Shown here: positions 1-7,563 of the stretch, one piece after another | How positions within the stretch are numbered: the stretch's first letter is position 1 | Layout: every line of letters starts with the position of its first letter | Assembly (NCBI RefSeq): GCF_001646665.1 | Contig: NZ_LWBU01000279.1 | Coordinates: 189,908 to 253,907, forward strand | Origin: Streptomyces noursei | GTDB lineage: Bacteria; Actinomycetota; Actinomycetes; Streptomycetales; Streptomycetaceae | Length of the DNA: 64,000 bases | Reading direction: 5' to 3' | The notes under the pieces: model-generated | Database searches by the model: none | What the model was told of the DNA's origin: nothing | Seen by the model: only the letters and a program-made list of their open reading frames with translations | Position numbers and translations under genes: made by a program

Positions 1-309
1 CAGCCACAGCGCCAGGTAGATCAGGCCGCCGACGACGAGGTAGGACCGCGCGGCCGGGGCCGTACGGGCCATGGTCAGGCCGGCGAGGCCGAACAGCACA
101 TGCACCAGGTTGTGCAGCACCGACACCTGGAAGACGCCCAGCAGCTTGGCCTCCGAGTCGTGCGAGGCGAACTCCATGGAGTCGTAGTCGGTGGTGATCC
201 CGGGGATGAACCCCAGGACCCCCACCAGCAGGAAGACGATCCCCACCAGCAGTGCGGCCTGCTGCACGGGGGTCCGGGTAGTCACGGCGGTACCACGCCT
301 GCTGTTCAT
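1..309 (-). CDS. DUF4383 membrane protein, 3' part cut by window edge
   Basis: Reading from the ATG, the first 103 codons give a short tail, a hydrophobic segment at about residues 15-38, a loop containing the acidic stretch TTDYDSMEF, then HNLVHVLFGLAGL and the start of another membrane helix. This helix-loop-helix layout with the conserved loop is that of the DUF4383 family of four-helix membrane proteins, which are common in actinobacterial stress clusters and have no known biochemical role. The gene runs off the left edge, so the C-terminus is missing. A GTG nine codons downstream (TAVTTRT) is an alternative start. The neighbouring DUF3140 and DUF2945-like genes fit a stress-response setting. 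Confidence 0.75.
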   Translation of the reverse strand, partial: MNSRRGTAVTTRTPVQQAALLVGIVFLLVGVLGFIPGITTDYDSMEFASHDSEAKLLGVFQVSVLHNLVHVLFGLAGLTMARTAPAARSYLVVGGLIYLALWL

Positions 310-371
310 GATCCGGTTCCTTTTGCCCGGGGACGGCCCGCTGACCGTCCGGATCACCACTTAAGGCCTGA

Positions 372-396
372 CTACCCCCTTCGATCACCTTTATCC
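372..396 (-). promoter_or_regulatory. Possible sigma-B-type promoter for the DUF4383 gene
   Basis: On the minus strand GGAT, 15 bp and GGGTAG fit the Streptomyces sigma-B/sigma-H pattern GNNT-N14-16-GGGTA. It lies about 60 bp upstream of the DUF4383 start. The motif is short and degenerate, so the call is tentative. Confidence 0.3.
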
Positions 397-425
397 CGTG
401 TTTACCTGTCCGTCCTGCGGGCGGC

Positions 426-764
426 TCACTTCGTCGGGTCGTGCCCCCAGTTCATGAGCGAGTGGCGCCACCGGGTGTCGGTGACGTCCCCGTCGGGGCG
501 CTGCGACACGTGCCGGTGCACGTACCCGACGACCTTGCGCATATGGGCGACGTCGTCGTCCGTCAGGTCCGCCTTCCTGGTGCGCAGGAGGTCGACGATG
601 CGGCGCCCCGACGCGTGGCCGACGCTCTCGCCGGAGCCGTCGGACTGCCCGGCGCCGCGGGACTCCTCCGTCTTCAGCCACTTCTCCAGTTCGCCCGCGG
701 TCATGTTCACCGCTTCGTCGAAGCTCCGCAGGGTCTCCTCGCGGTCCTTGCCGCCGCCGCTCAC
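426..764 (-). CDS. DUF3140 family protein
   Basis: This 112-residue soluble, charged protein begins with GTG and shows the features of DUF3140: an early helix FDEAVNMTAGELEKWLKTEES, a central GRRIVDLLRTRK, and a C-terminal half with HMRKVVGYVHRH and a run ending in RHSLMNWGHDP. Family members are small actinobacterial proteins of unknown function, often found beside DUF2945 genes. That is the case here: the GTG start overlaps the TGA of the upstream small ORF in a GTGA arrangement, so the two are probably translationally coupled. No catalytic residues can be assigned. Confidence 0.8.
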   Translation of the reverse strand: MSGGGKDREETLRSFDEAVNMTAGELEKWLKTEESRGAGQSDGSGESVGHASGRRIVDLLRTRKADLTDDDVAHMRKVVGYVHRHVSQRPDGDVTDTRWRHSLMNWGHDPTK

Positions 765-938
765 GGCCGCCCGCCCCTCCGGTCCGGGGACACGGACGGG
801 CGCACCGCGCCGGTACCGGGCGCTCCGCCCCCGGCCCCGTACCGCGCCCCGCGCGTCGTCCCGGTCCTGTCGGCGGTCCAGCCGTAGGTGCTCCGGGTGA
901 CCTCGTCACCCGCGCGGAGCCTTCTGTCGTCGGTCATC
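762..938 (-). CDS. Short DUF2945-like protein, possibly decayed
   Basis: This 58-codon ORF starts with ATG behind a good ribosome site (AGGAAGG) and ends in a GTGA overlap with the DUF3140 gene. Its first 20 residues (MTDDRRLRAGDEVTRSTYGW) resemble the start of DUF2945/TUDOR-like proteins, which usually read GDEVxWxxHG. The remainder is Gly/Arg/Pro-rich and lacks the expected beta-strand core. The second half may have been destroyed, with the ORF kept as a coupling leader, or the protein may have diverged. The start and coupling are seen directly; the family link rests on the N-terminus only. Confidence 0.45.
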
Positions 939-1158
939 GGACGCCTTCCTTGCCCGCTCGTGAAGAGGGCCCGGCGGCCCTCGGGGCTCTCAGGCCGTGT
1001 TCCCTCCCCGGCGCGGCACTCGTCACCCCGGGGGTCTCCACGCGGGCAGGACCACCCCATTGCCGCAGCGCGGCCCCGTCTCCGGGTGCCGGTGCGGGGC
1101 CGGCCGCCGGCGGGAGCGTCCCCCCGCGGCGGCCGTCGGTGCGGGCGTGCCGCGGCCG

Positions 1159-1854
1159 TCAGCCCAGCCGCTTCAGCAGCTCGTCGGCGAGCGGTGCCGA
1201 GGAGGCCGGGTTCTGGCCGGTCACCAGGTTGCGGTCGACGACCACGTGCGGCGCCCACGGGTCGCCCTCCACGAAGTCGGCACCGATCTCCACCAGACGG
1301 TCCTGGAGCAGCCACTTCGCCTTGTCGGCGAGGCCGGCCTGGGTCTCCTCGGCGTTGGTGAAGCCGGTCAGCCGGTAGCCCGAGAAGGCGTTGGCGCCGT
1401 CCTCGTCGCGGGCGGCGAGCAGCGCCGCCGGGCCGTGGCACACCACCCCGAGCGGCCGGCCCGACGCCAGGGCACGGCCGAGCAGCCGGCCCGACTCGGC
1501 GTCGACGGCGAGGTCCTCCATGGGACCGTGGCCGCCGGGGTAGAACACCGCGGCGTACTCGTCGAGGTCCACGTCGGCGAGGGCCAGCGGGTGCCGCAGC
1601 GCGGTGAAGGCGTCGAGGGCTGCCGCCACCCGGTCGGCGCCCTCCTGGCCGCCGTTGACCTCGGGCGCGAGGCTGGCCCGGTCCACGGTCGGCACGACAC
1701 CGCCGGGCGTGGCCACCACGACCTCGTGCCCGGCCGCGGTGAAGGCCTCGTAGGGCGCGACGGCCTCCTCGGCCCAGAAGCCGCTGGGGTGCTCGGTGCC
1801 GTCCGCCAGCGTCCAGTGGTCGGCGCCGGTCAGCACGAAAAGGATCTTCGACAT
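1159..1854 (-). CDS. DJ-1/PfpI family protein (Hsp31/glyoxalase III-like)
   Basis: A 231-residue protein of the class I glutamine amidotransferase-like superfamily. It has the nucleophile elbow VVCHGPAAL with Cys139-His140, the upstream GGHGPMEDL loop (His109), and an N-terminal region with WAEEAVAPYEAF that could supply the acidic partner of the cysteine. The length and the order of these motifs match Hsp31-type DJ-1 proteins, which act as holdases or glutathione-independent glyoxalases that detoxify methylglyoxal. The protein is cytoplasmic, with no signal peptide. It sits alone between stress-type small genes, consistent with a stress function. Whether it acts as glyoxalase, chaperone or deglycase cannot be decided from sequence. 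Confidence 0.85.
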   Translation of the reverse strand: MSKILFVLTGADHWTLADGTEHPSGFWAEEAVAPYEAFTAAGHEVVVATPGGVVPTVDRASLAPEVNGGQEGADRVAAALDAFTALRHPLALADVDLDEYAAVFYPGGHGPMEDLAVDAESGRLLGRALASGRPLGVVCHGPAALLAARDEDGANAFSGYRLTGFTNAEETQAGLADKAKWLLQDRLVEIGADFVEGDPWAPHVVVDRNLVTGQNPASSAPLADELLKRLG

Positions 1855-1948
1855 GATGTTTCTCCCAAGGGTGCGGTCGATGGTTCGACCGTAGGCCGCT
1901 CACCCCCAGGAGATCCAATGGGCAGGCCGATCGCAGCTATCGGGATTC

Positions 1949-2308
1949 CTATGCCTGCCGGGCGGGGTGCGCGGTGAGGGAGGCGACCGGCGCGGTGTCG
2001 CTCAGATGCCCCACCTGGTGCCGCCCCCGGTCCGAGCCGCCCGCGGGTACGCCCGAGATGGCCGCCGTCGCCGGGGCGGGAGGTGCCGCCTTGGTCCGGT
2101 CGTCCGGGGCGTTCGCCACCGAGGACCAGGTGCGCAGGCGGTGGCTGGCGGCGTCGTCCAGGCTCACCGGTGCCCCCCGCTGTTCGGCCAGCCGGCTCGC
2201 CTCCCGGCCGAGCGCCGCGATGTCGTCCCAGCGCAGCCGCAGCGTCACGGCCACCTCCGCGCCACCGTCCGGGAGACCTCGCACCGTCGGCTCCTCGCGC
2301 TCGTTCAT
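1949..2308 (-). CDS. Small hypothetical protein
   Basis: I do not recognise this 119-residue protein. The ATG is preceded at good spacing by AGGAG; a GTG one codon upstream is less likely. The first 70 residues look structured: a possible strand pair (GGAEVAVTLRLRWDDIAAL) and helices ending in SHRLRTWSSVAN. The last 45 residues are low-complexity Pro/Ala/Gly-rich with no obvious fold. There is no signal peptide or membrane helix. It is transcribed away from the DUF1876 gene across a 170-bp gap. Confidence 0.6.
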   Translation of the reverse strand: MNEREEPTVRGLPDGGAEVAVTLRLRWDDIAALGREASRLAEQRGAPVSLDDAASHRLRTWSSVANAPDDRTKAAPPAPATAAISGVPAGGSDRGRHQVGHLSDTAPVASLTAHPARQA

Positions 2309-2479
2309 CACCGCTCCTGTCGTTGCCGCAGAGACGTTTCACCGCCTAGTACGGAGCACTCCCGCGCCCCGTTCAGCACCCGGCCCGAACAGGTTTTCCC
2401 GGCGCGTCGCCCCAATGGGCGTACGCGTACCCACGGGTGCACGCTGGAGGGGTGACGCCGTGACCCGGAGGTGTGTGAG

Positions 2480-2755
2480 ATGAAGACGATCGTCGGCTGG
2501 CACGTGGACATCGAGTTCACCGAGGACGAAGTCAGCGGCAGGACCCGCGCGGCATGCATGGTCAGGCTCCCGGACGGCACCGAGCTGCGTGCCCACGGCC
2601 ATGCGAAGCGGCACCCCGACGACAGGGAGCAGCAGCGTGTCGGCGAGGAGATCGCGGCGGCCCGCTGCCTCAACGAACTCTCGCGAAATCTGATGAAGAA
2701 GGCCGGGGGTGAGATCGAGGAGGTGACGCACATTCCGGCGCACCTCGCCATGTGA
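2480..2755 (+). CDS. DUF1876 (dsRBD-like fold) protein
   Basis: The 91-residue protein starts MKTIVGWHVDIEFTEDE and contains the family hallmarks RTRAACMVRLPDGTELRAHGHAKRHP in two stretches, followed by an acidic helix and a C-terminal helix RCLNELSRNLMKKA. DUF1876 proteins are small actinobacterial proteins with a double-stranded-RNA-binding-like alpha/beta fold and are often induced by stress. Their ligand is unknown. The ATG follows GAGGTGTGTG, a plausible ribosome site. The gene stands alone between divergent and convergent remnants. Confidence 0.85.
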   Translation: MKTIVGWHVDIEFTEDEVSGRTRAACMVRLPDGTELRAHGHAKRHPDDREQQRVGEEIAAARCLNELSRNLMKKAGGEIEEVTHIPAHLAM

Positions 2756-2759
2756 GCCT

Positions 2760-2970
2760 GCCGCACGGGCGGGGCGCCGCCGGCCGCCGGCCGCGCCCCG
2801 CCCGGCGCCCCGCGGCCCCGTGCCCGCAGCCGCGCCCCGGCGACCGGGGCCTCGGACCCGTCGGCGCGCAGCGCCCGGGTGGCGCCGAGCACCTCGTAGC
2901 GCGCCGTTCCCGCTTCCGGCGCCGCCGGGCCCGCCGGTGCCCCGTCCTCTGTCGTCGTACCGTCCTTCAC
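2760..2970 (-). pseudogene. Relic of a SARP/AfsR-type (BTAD) regulator N-terminus
   Basis: On the minus strand the translation includes RYEVLGATRALRADGSE and AGARLRA. These match the opening beta-strand and first helix of SARP/AfsR regulators (typically YxxLGxxRAxRxDGxE...GxxRLRALL). The match ends after about 30 residues and the frame then runs antisense through the DUF1876 gene, so no helix-turn-helix or BTAD domain remains. The stretch from 2756 to 3258 holds no other intact gene. Confidence 0.38.
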
Positions 2971-3258
2971 CGGCTCATTGTCGCGCCCCCGCACGTCGGC
3001 GGACGCCGCGCGGACCGTCCGCGCCCGTCCTCCCACCACCGCCGTTCCCGCCGCCGCCCGGTCAGGAGGCGCCGGTGTCACGGGCGGCCGTTCCATGGGC
3101 CGTACCACGAGCCGAGCATGACCCTCTGCTGTATGCGGTCCCCCGCGCGAGCGGCCGGCGGAAGCCGCGTCCTGGACGTCCTCCGGGCCGTCCGTGGTGC
3201 CGGTGACGGTGGACCGGCCGGCGCCGTTCGACGGCCGCCCGGCGGGCTTCCGGACGGA

Positions 3259-3903
3259 TCAGGGGGCGAAGCCGCCGCTTTTCGTGGTGCGTTCGCCGCT
3301 GTCGTCGGTGGCCGTGACGGTGAACCGGTCGGCGCCGGCGGAGCGGGCGCCCTCGGCGTGGTTGTACTGGCCCGCGAAGACGTGCCGGCCCGCCGGGGCG
3401 GTGCGGCCGTGCTTGAGCGTCCAGGTGTAGCGGAGGGCGCCGTCCTCCTCGCGCACCGAGACGGTGAAGTCCTCGGCGGGCCGGGTGCGCCAGTGCCCGG
3501 TGCCGGCGACGCCGCCGGTCTGGGCGACCCGCAGGTCGACGGTGAGGGCGGTGAGCGGACGGGGCGTGGTCACGGTGATGTTGCTCTGGGCCCAGAACTC
3601 GTTGCTGTGCCGGTCGACGGCCCCCTCGGCGTGGAGGGGCGCGGCGGCCGGTGTGCCGGTGACGTGGTCCGGCCGGTCGGTGCCCAGCACGGTGGCCGCG
3701 GTGTAGCCGCCGGCGGCCAGCACGCCGGCCACGGCGGCGGTGGCGCCGGCGACCCGCAGCCAGGAGGTGCGCGGGACCGTACGGCGGGGGTGTGCGTCCT
3801 CGGCGGGCGCCGCCATGCCGCGTTCGACGCGCGCGAGGATGCGGGCGCGGTCGGGCCGGTGGGCGTGCGCCGCTTCCCGCAGCTGCTGCTTCAGCTGGTC
3901 CAT
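3259..3903 (-). CDS. Membrane-anchored anti-sigma-like protein
   Basis: This 214-residue protein has a short cytoplasmic N-terminus rich in charged helices (DQLKQQLREAAHAH...RARILARVERG), one membrane segment at about residues 48-72, and an extracytoplasmic beta-rich domain of about 140 residues ending in DRFTVTATDD. The N-terminal helix lacks the HxxxCxxC zinc motif of ZAS anti-sigma factors. The gene overlaps the 3' end of the sigma factor gene by 13 bp in the same orientation, the standard arrangement for a SigE-family sigma factor and its partner, so it is likely the membrane regulator that holds or releases the sigma factor. Confidence 0.75.
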   Translation of the reverse strand: MDQLKQQLREAAHAHRPDRARILARVERGMAAPAEDAHPRRTVPRTSWLRVAGATAAVAGVLAAGGYTAATVLGTDRPDHVTGTPAAAPLHAEGAVDRHSNEFWAQSNITVTTPRPLTALTVDLRVAQTGGVAGTGHWRTRPAEDFTVSVREEDGALRYTWTLKHGRTAPAGRHVFAGQYNHAEGARSAGADRFTVTATDDSGERTTKSGGFAP

Positions 3904-4427
3904 GTCTTCCCCACGAGGTGCGTCGCCGCCCGGTCGCCGAGCAGCCGTTCGAGCTGGGCCATGGCCTTGGACGTCTGGCTCTTCACCGTACCGACCGAGA
4001 TCCCCAGGGCGAGGGCCGTGTCCCGTTCGGAGAGGTCGAAGGCGTGGCGCAGCACGACGCAGGCGCGTTTGCGGAACGGCAGGGTGCGCAGGGCGCCCTG
4101 GACGTCGACGACGGCCGGGACGTCCGGGCCGTCGGTGTGCGGGGACTGCTGGGACCAGAACAGGGCGATGCGGCGGCGTTCGCGGACGGCGCTGCGGATG
4201 CGGCTGCGGGCGAGGTTGGCGACGACGCCGCGGGCGTAGGCGGCGGGGTGTTCGGCGGCGCGGACGCGGTCCCAGCGGTGCCAGAGGGCGAGCAGCGCGT
4301 CGGCGGCGATGTCGTCCGCGGCGTCGGCCTCGCCGGTCAGCAGGTGGGCCAGACGCGCCAGTTCGGCGTAGTGGCGCTCGAAGAAGTCGTGGAACTCCGT
4401 GGCGGCGTCATCGGCGGATGTTCCCAC
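3891..4427 (-). CDS. SigE-family (group 4) RNA polymerase sigma factor
   Basis: A 178-residue sigma-70 factor with region 2 (FFERHYAELARLAHLLTG...AADDIAADALLALWHRWDRV) and region 4 (LRTLPFRKRACVVLRHAFDLSERDTA split around the recognition helix GISVGTVKSQTSKAM). This is the SigE/ECF-type architecture that directs RNA polymerase to a small set of stress promoters. I chose the GTG giving VGTSADD because it sits just before the conserved FFERHY helix; the frame is open for 38 more codons upstream. The adjacent anti-sigma-like gene overlaps the end, so the two form one operon. The regulon cannot be told from sequence. Confidence 0.85.
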   Translation of the reverse strand: MGTSADDAATEFHDFFERHYAELARLAHLLTGEADAADDIAADALLALWHRWDRVRAAEHPAAYARGVVANLARSRIRSAVRERRRIALFWSQQSPHTDGPDVPAVVDVQGALRTLPFRKRACVVLRHAFDLSERDTALALGISVGTVKSQTSKAMAQLERLLGDRAATHLVGKTWTS

Positions 4428-4559
4428 GGCGTCCCCTTTCCGCGCGTCGTCGCGCCCCTGCGTGACCGGTGGTTCGCGCCCTGCGTGACCGGTGGTGTGT
4501 GCGCACGGGTCCGTCACCGTGCGAAGGCGTGATCTTAACAAGTGCCTGGCCGGAGCATG

Positions 4560-5423
4560 TCAGCCCCCGAAGGGGGTGCCCGCGAGGCCCTGTCCCGCCC
4601 CGGGGAGCACCAGCAGCGAACCGGCCAGCGGATGGGGGCGGGTGAGTCCCGTGCGGGCGGTGGTGACGTACAGGTCCCGCAGCCCCGGGCCGCCGAACGC
4701 GCAGGCGGTGGGGCGGCGCACGGGCAGGGTGACGGTCCGGTCCAGGGTGCCGTCCGGGGTGTAGCGGCGGATCGCCGCGCCGTCCCAGAGGGCGACCCAT
4801 ATGCAGCCGTCCGCGTCGACGGTGAGGCCGTCGGGGAAGCCGGCGCCCGGTTCGACGACGGCGAGCGGGCGCCGGTCGGTGACCTGTCCGCCGTCGTCGG
4901 CGACCCGGCAGACGTCGATGCGCCGGGTGGGGCTGTCGACGTAGTACACGAGGGTGCCGTCCGGGCTCCAGCCGGTGCCGTTGCTGACCGTGACGCGCGG
5001 GAGGACGGGTGTCGCGGTGCCGTCGGGGGCGATCCGGGTCAGGGCGCCGCCGCCCTCCGCCTCGTCGTAGCGCATCGTCCCGGCCCACAGGGAGCCGTCG
5101 GGGGCGACCGCGGCGTCGTTGCCGCGCCGCCCGGGGACGGGGTCGTGGACCAGCCACCGGAAGCCGGCGCCGTCCTCGTCGTACAGCCCCACGCCGTCCC
5201 GGAGGTTGACCACCAGTCCCCCGCCGGCCCGCGGCTTGGCCGCGCCGACGTGCTGACCGGTGACCATGACGGTGCGGCGGCCGGTGGCCGGGTCGTAGGT
5301 GTGCACGCGGGAGCCGAGAACGTCGACCCAGAGCAGCCGCCCGGCGGCCGGGTCCCAGGTGGGGCCCTCGCCCAGTGCGGCGTGCTCGCGGACGGCGGGC
5401 TCGACGGCGTGGGGCGCCCTCAC
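4560..5423 (-). CDS. SMP-30/gluconolactonase-type sugar lactonase
   Basis: The 287-residue protein has the SMP-30 six-bladed propeller signature: an early metal-binding ALGEGPTWDP (Glu), VGAAKPRAGGG, the repeat-like PDGSLWAGTM, SNGTGWSPDG (Asn) and FPDGLTVDADGCIWVALWDG (Asp). These give the Glu/Asn/Asp divalent-metal site of lactonases that open aldonolactones. The GTG start overlaps the stop of the upstream IclR gene as GTGA, so translation is coupled. With the neighbouring dehydrogenase and dehydratase it supplies the hydrolysis step of an oxidative sugar pathway (sugar, lactone, aldonate, 2-keto-3-deoxyaldonate). I infer arabinonolactone as substrate from the regulon, not from the enzyme itself. 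Confidence 0.88.
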   Translation of the reverse strand: MRAPHAVEPAVREHAALGEGPTWDPAAGRLLWVDVLGSRVHTYDPATGRRTVMVTGQHVGAAKPRAGGGLVVNLRDGVGLYDEDGAGFRWLVHDPVPGRRGNDAAVAPDGSLWAGTMRYDEAEGGGALTRIAPDGTATPVLPRVTVSNGTGWSPDGTLVYYVDSPTRRIDVCRVADDGGQVTDRRPLAVVEPGAGFPDGLTVDADGCIWVALWDGAAIRRYTPDGTLDRTVTLPVRRPTACAFGGPGLRDLYVTTARTGLTRPHPLAGSLLVLPGAGQGLAGTPFGG

Positions 5424-6193
5424 CGGGGGCCGGTCCGGTGACCGAGGCTGACGGAGAGGTCGTCGGCGCCCTTGGCGGCGAGTTCGGCCAGCTCGGCCTC
5501 GCGCTCCTCGCTCCACCGGATCATGGGGACCGAGATGGACAGGGCGGCCACGACCCGGCCGGTGCCGTCCCGCACGGGCGCGGCGACACAGCTGACGTCC
5601 GGGTTGGACTCCCGGTGCTCGGTGGCGACGCCCCGCTCGCGGACGGCGGTGAGCTCGGCCCGCAGCGCGTCGGGGTCGGTGAGGCTGGCGGCGGTCATGG
5701 CGGCCAGCTCGCGCCCCTCGATCCGGGCGTCCAGTTCGTGCTGCGGCAGGGAGGCGAGGAGCATCTTGCCGACGGAGGTGCAGTGCGCGGGCAACCGGCG
5801 TCCGGCCGCCGAGACCATCCGTACCGCGTGGGTGGAGTCGACCTTGGCGATGTAGATGACGTCGGTGTCCTCCAGGATGGCGACGTGCACCGTCTCGTCG
5901 CAGGTCTCGGCGACCTCGCGGGCCACCCGCTGGCCCTCGGCGGCCAGGTCGAGCTGTTCGGCGTACCGGCTGCCGAGCTGGTAGGTGCGTACGCCCAGGC
6001 GGTAGCGTCCGGGCTGCTCGGGCAGCGGCACCAGGTACGACCGGGCGGCGAGGGTGGTGAGCAGCTCGTGCACGGTGGTGCGGGGCAGTTGGAGCTTGCG
6101 GGTGACCTCCGGTGCCGAGAGCGTCCCGTCGCCCTCCAGGAACAGTTCCAGGATGTCGAGCGCCCTGGTCACAGCGGGGACAAGACGTCCCAT
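5420..6193 (-). CDS. IclR-family regulator of the sugar locus
   Basis: A 257-residue IclR protein. The N-terminal winged helix (residues about 10-65) contains LSAPEVTRKLQLPRTTVHEL. The C-terminal effector domain contains TVHVAILEDTDVIYIAKVDS and the family stretch PAHCTSVGKMLLASL. IclR proteins bind operators as dimers or tetramers and release or activate when a pathway sugar acid binds. The gene is divergent from the dehydratase and coupled to the lactonase. Tandem operator-like sites lie between its own promoter and start, at the dehydratase and transporter promoters, and in front of the GH51 gene. Autoregulated repression of a local regulon is therefore the most likely mode. Confidence 0.9.
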   Translation of the reverse strand: MGRLVPAVTRALDILELFLEGDGTLSAPEVTRKLQLPRTTVHELLTTLAARSYLVPLPEQPGRYRLGVRTYQLGSRYAEQLDLAAEGQRVAREVAETCDETVHVAILEDTDVIYIAKVDSTHAVRMVSAAGRRLPAHCTSVGKMLLASLPQHELDARIEGRELAAMTAASLTDPDALRAELTAVRERGVATEHRESNPDVSCVAAPVRDGTGRVVAALSISVPMIRWSEEREAELAELAAKGADDLSVSLGHRTGPR

Positions 6194-6211
6194 GGCGTCA
6201 CCCACCCCTTC

Positions 6212-6246
6212 GTTCGAAACTTCGACCTTTGATCGGTATGACGAAC
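6212..6246. promoter_or_regulatory. Tandem IclR operator pair at the regulator's own promoter
   Basis: Two 16-bp sites, GTTCGAAACTTCGACC and GATCGGTATGACGAAC, have centres exactly 19 bp apart. The first is close to the consensus GTTCGAAATTTCGGAC and its reverse complement; the second is weaker, keeping the CGAAC end. The pair starts 2 bp past the regulator's -10 box. Confidence 0.65.
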
Positions 6247-6248
6247 AC

Positions 6249-6278
6249 AGGCTAACCACAGGCGACTTCGCCGGGCAA
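6249..6278 (-). promoter_or_regulatory. Promoter of the IclR-lactonase operon
   Basis: Minus-strand -35 TTGCCC, 18-bp spacer and -10 TAGCCT. The tandem operator pair begins 2 bp downstream of the -10, where a bound repressor would cover the start of transcription. Confidence 0.5.
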
Positions 6279-6321
6279 TGGCCGTGCGCGGACCGCGTTC
6301 GGCGGGATGCCGCGCGCACCA

Positions 6322-6350
6322 TTGACACCTCCCGACCGGCTGATTACGGT
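6322..6350 (+). promoter_or_regulatory. Promoter of the dehydratase-dehydrogenase operon
   Basis: A perfect -35 TTGACA is followed after 17 bp by -10 TACGGT. Two operator-like sites follow immediately, and the GTG start of the dehydratase is about 60 bp downstream. This is the clearest vegetative-type promoter in the locus. Confidence 0.6.
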
Positions 6351-6352
6351 CA

Positions 6353-6387
6353 CGCCAAGATTTCGAACGTGTGACGAAATATCGAAC
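6353..6387. promoter_or_regulatory. Tandem IclR operator pair at the dehydratase promoter
   Basis: Sites CGCCAAGATTTCGAAC and TGACGAAATATCGAAC have centres 19 bp apart. Both keep the CGAAC half and the central A/T box of GTCCGAAATTTCGAAC. They begin 2 bp after the -10 box, a position that fits repression. Confidence 0.7.
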
Positions 6388-6408
6388 GAGCTCGAGAGGG
6401 CAACTGCC

Positions 6409-7563
6409 GTGCGCATCACGGGAATCAGCACTCATGTCGTCGGGACCCCCTGGCGCAATCTGACCTATGTGCTCGTCCACACCGACGAAGGACTCACCGG
6501 CGTCGGCGAGACCCGCATGCTGGGCCGCACCGACGCGCTGGTCGGCTATCTCAAGGAGGCCGAGGCCAACCACATCGCGGGCTCCGACCCGTTCGCGGTG
6601 GAGGACCTGGTGCGCCGCATGAAGTACGGCGACTACGGCCGGGCGGGCGAGATCGTCATGTCGGGCATCGCGGTCGTCGAGATGGCGTGCTGGGACATCA
6701 AGGGCAAGGCCCTCGGGGTGCCGGTCTGGCAACTGCTCGGCGGCAGGGTGACCGACCGGGTCAAGGCGTACGCCAACGGCTGGTACACCACCGAGCGGAC
6801 CCCGGAGGCCTACCACCGGGCCGCCAAGGGGGTGATGGCGCGCGGCTACCGGGCGCTGAAGATCGACCCGTTCGGAACGGGGCACTTCGAGCTCGACGCG
6901 GAGCGGACGCGGTACGCGGTGTCGCTGATCGAGGCGGTGCGGGACGCGATCGGGCCGGACGCCGAACTGATGCTGGAGATGCACGGGCGCTTCAGCCCGG
7001 CGACGGCCGTGCGGCTGGCGAAGGAGCTGGCGCCGTTCGAACCGGCCTGGCTGGAGGAGCCGGTGCCGCCGGAGAACCTCAAGGCGCTGGCGAAGGTGGC
7101 CGAGAAGGTCGACCTGCCGGTGGCGACCGGGGAACGCATCCACGACCGGATCGAGTTCCGGGAGCTGTTCGAGTCCCAGGCGGCCGACATCATCCAGCCG
7201 GACCTCGGGCACATCGGCGGCATCCTGGAGACGCGCAAGCTGGCGGCCACGGCGGAGACGCACTACATGATGGTCGCCCCGCACAACGTGGGCGGCTCGG
7301 TGCTCACCGCGGCCTCCCTGCAACTGGCGGCCTGCACACCGAACTTCAAGATCCTGGAGCACTTCAACGACTTCGCGGACGCGGAGATCAAGAAGGTCGT
7401 CAGGGGCGCTCCGCAGGTGGACCCGGCCACCGGCTGCTTCACGGTGTCGCACGCCCCGGGCCTCGGCGTCGAACTGGACGTGGACGCGGCGGCCGAGTTC
7501 CCGCAGCAGCGGGCCCGGTTCGACCTGTGGGCCGAGGGCTGGGAGAAGAGGGCGCCGAAGTGA
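6409..7563 (+). CDS. Mandelate racemase/enolase-family sugar-acid dehydratase
   Basis: The 384-residue protein has the N-terminal capping domain (IVMSGIAVVEMACWDIKGKAL) and the barrel domain of the enolase superfamily. Metal ligands are visible as Glu in LMLEMHGRF, Glu in WLEEPVPPE and Glu in ATGERIHDR. A general-base motif RALKIDPFG, Asp in IIQPDLGHIGG and His in VAPHNVGG complete the site. The KxDPFG type occurs in aldonate dehydratases (gluconate, galactonate or arabinonate type), which remove water from C2-C3. The GTG start follows GAGAGGG. The stop overlaps the dehydrogenase start. Substrate is not readable from sequence; L-arabinonate is inferred from the shared operators with an arabinofuranosidase. 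Confidence 0.88.
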   Translation: MRITGISTHVVGTPWRNLTYVLVHTDEGLTGVGETRMLGRTDALVGYLKEAEANHIAGSDPFAVEDLVRRMKYGDYGRAGEIVMSGIAVVEMACWDIKGKALGVPVWQLLGGRVTDRVKAYANGWYTTERTPEAYHRAAKGVMARGYRALKIDPFGTGHFELDAERTRYAVSLIEAVRDAIGPDAELMLEMHGRFSPATAVRLAKELAPFEPAWLEEPVPPENLKALAKVAEKVDLPVATGERIHDRIEFRELFESQAADIIQPDLGHIGGILETRKLAATAETHYMMVAPHNVGGSVLTAASLQLAACTPNFKILEHFNDFADAEIKKVVRGAPQVDPATGCFTVSHAPGLGVELDVDAAAEFPQQRARFDLWAEGWEKRAPK

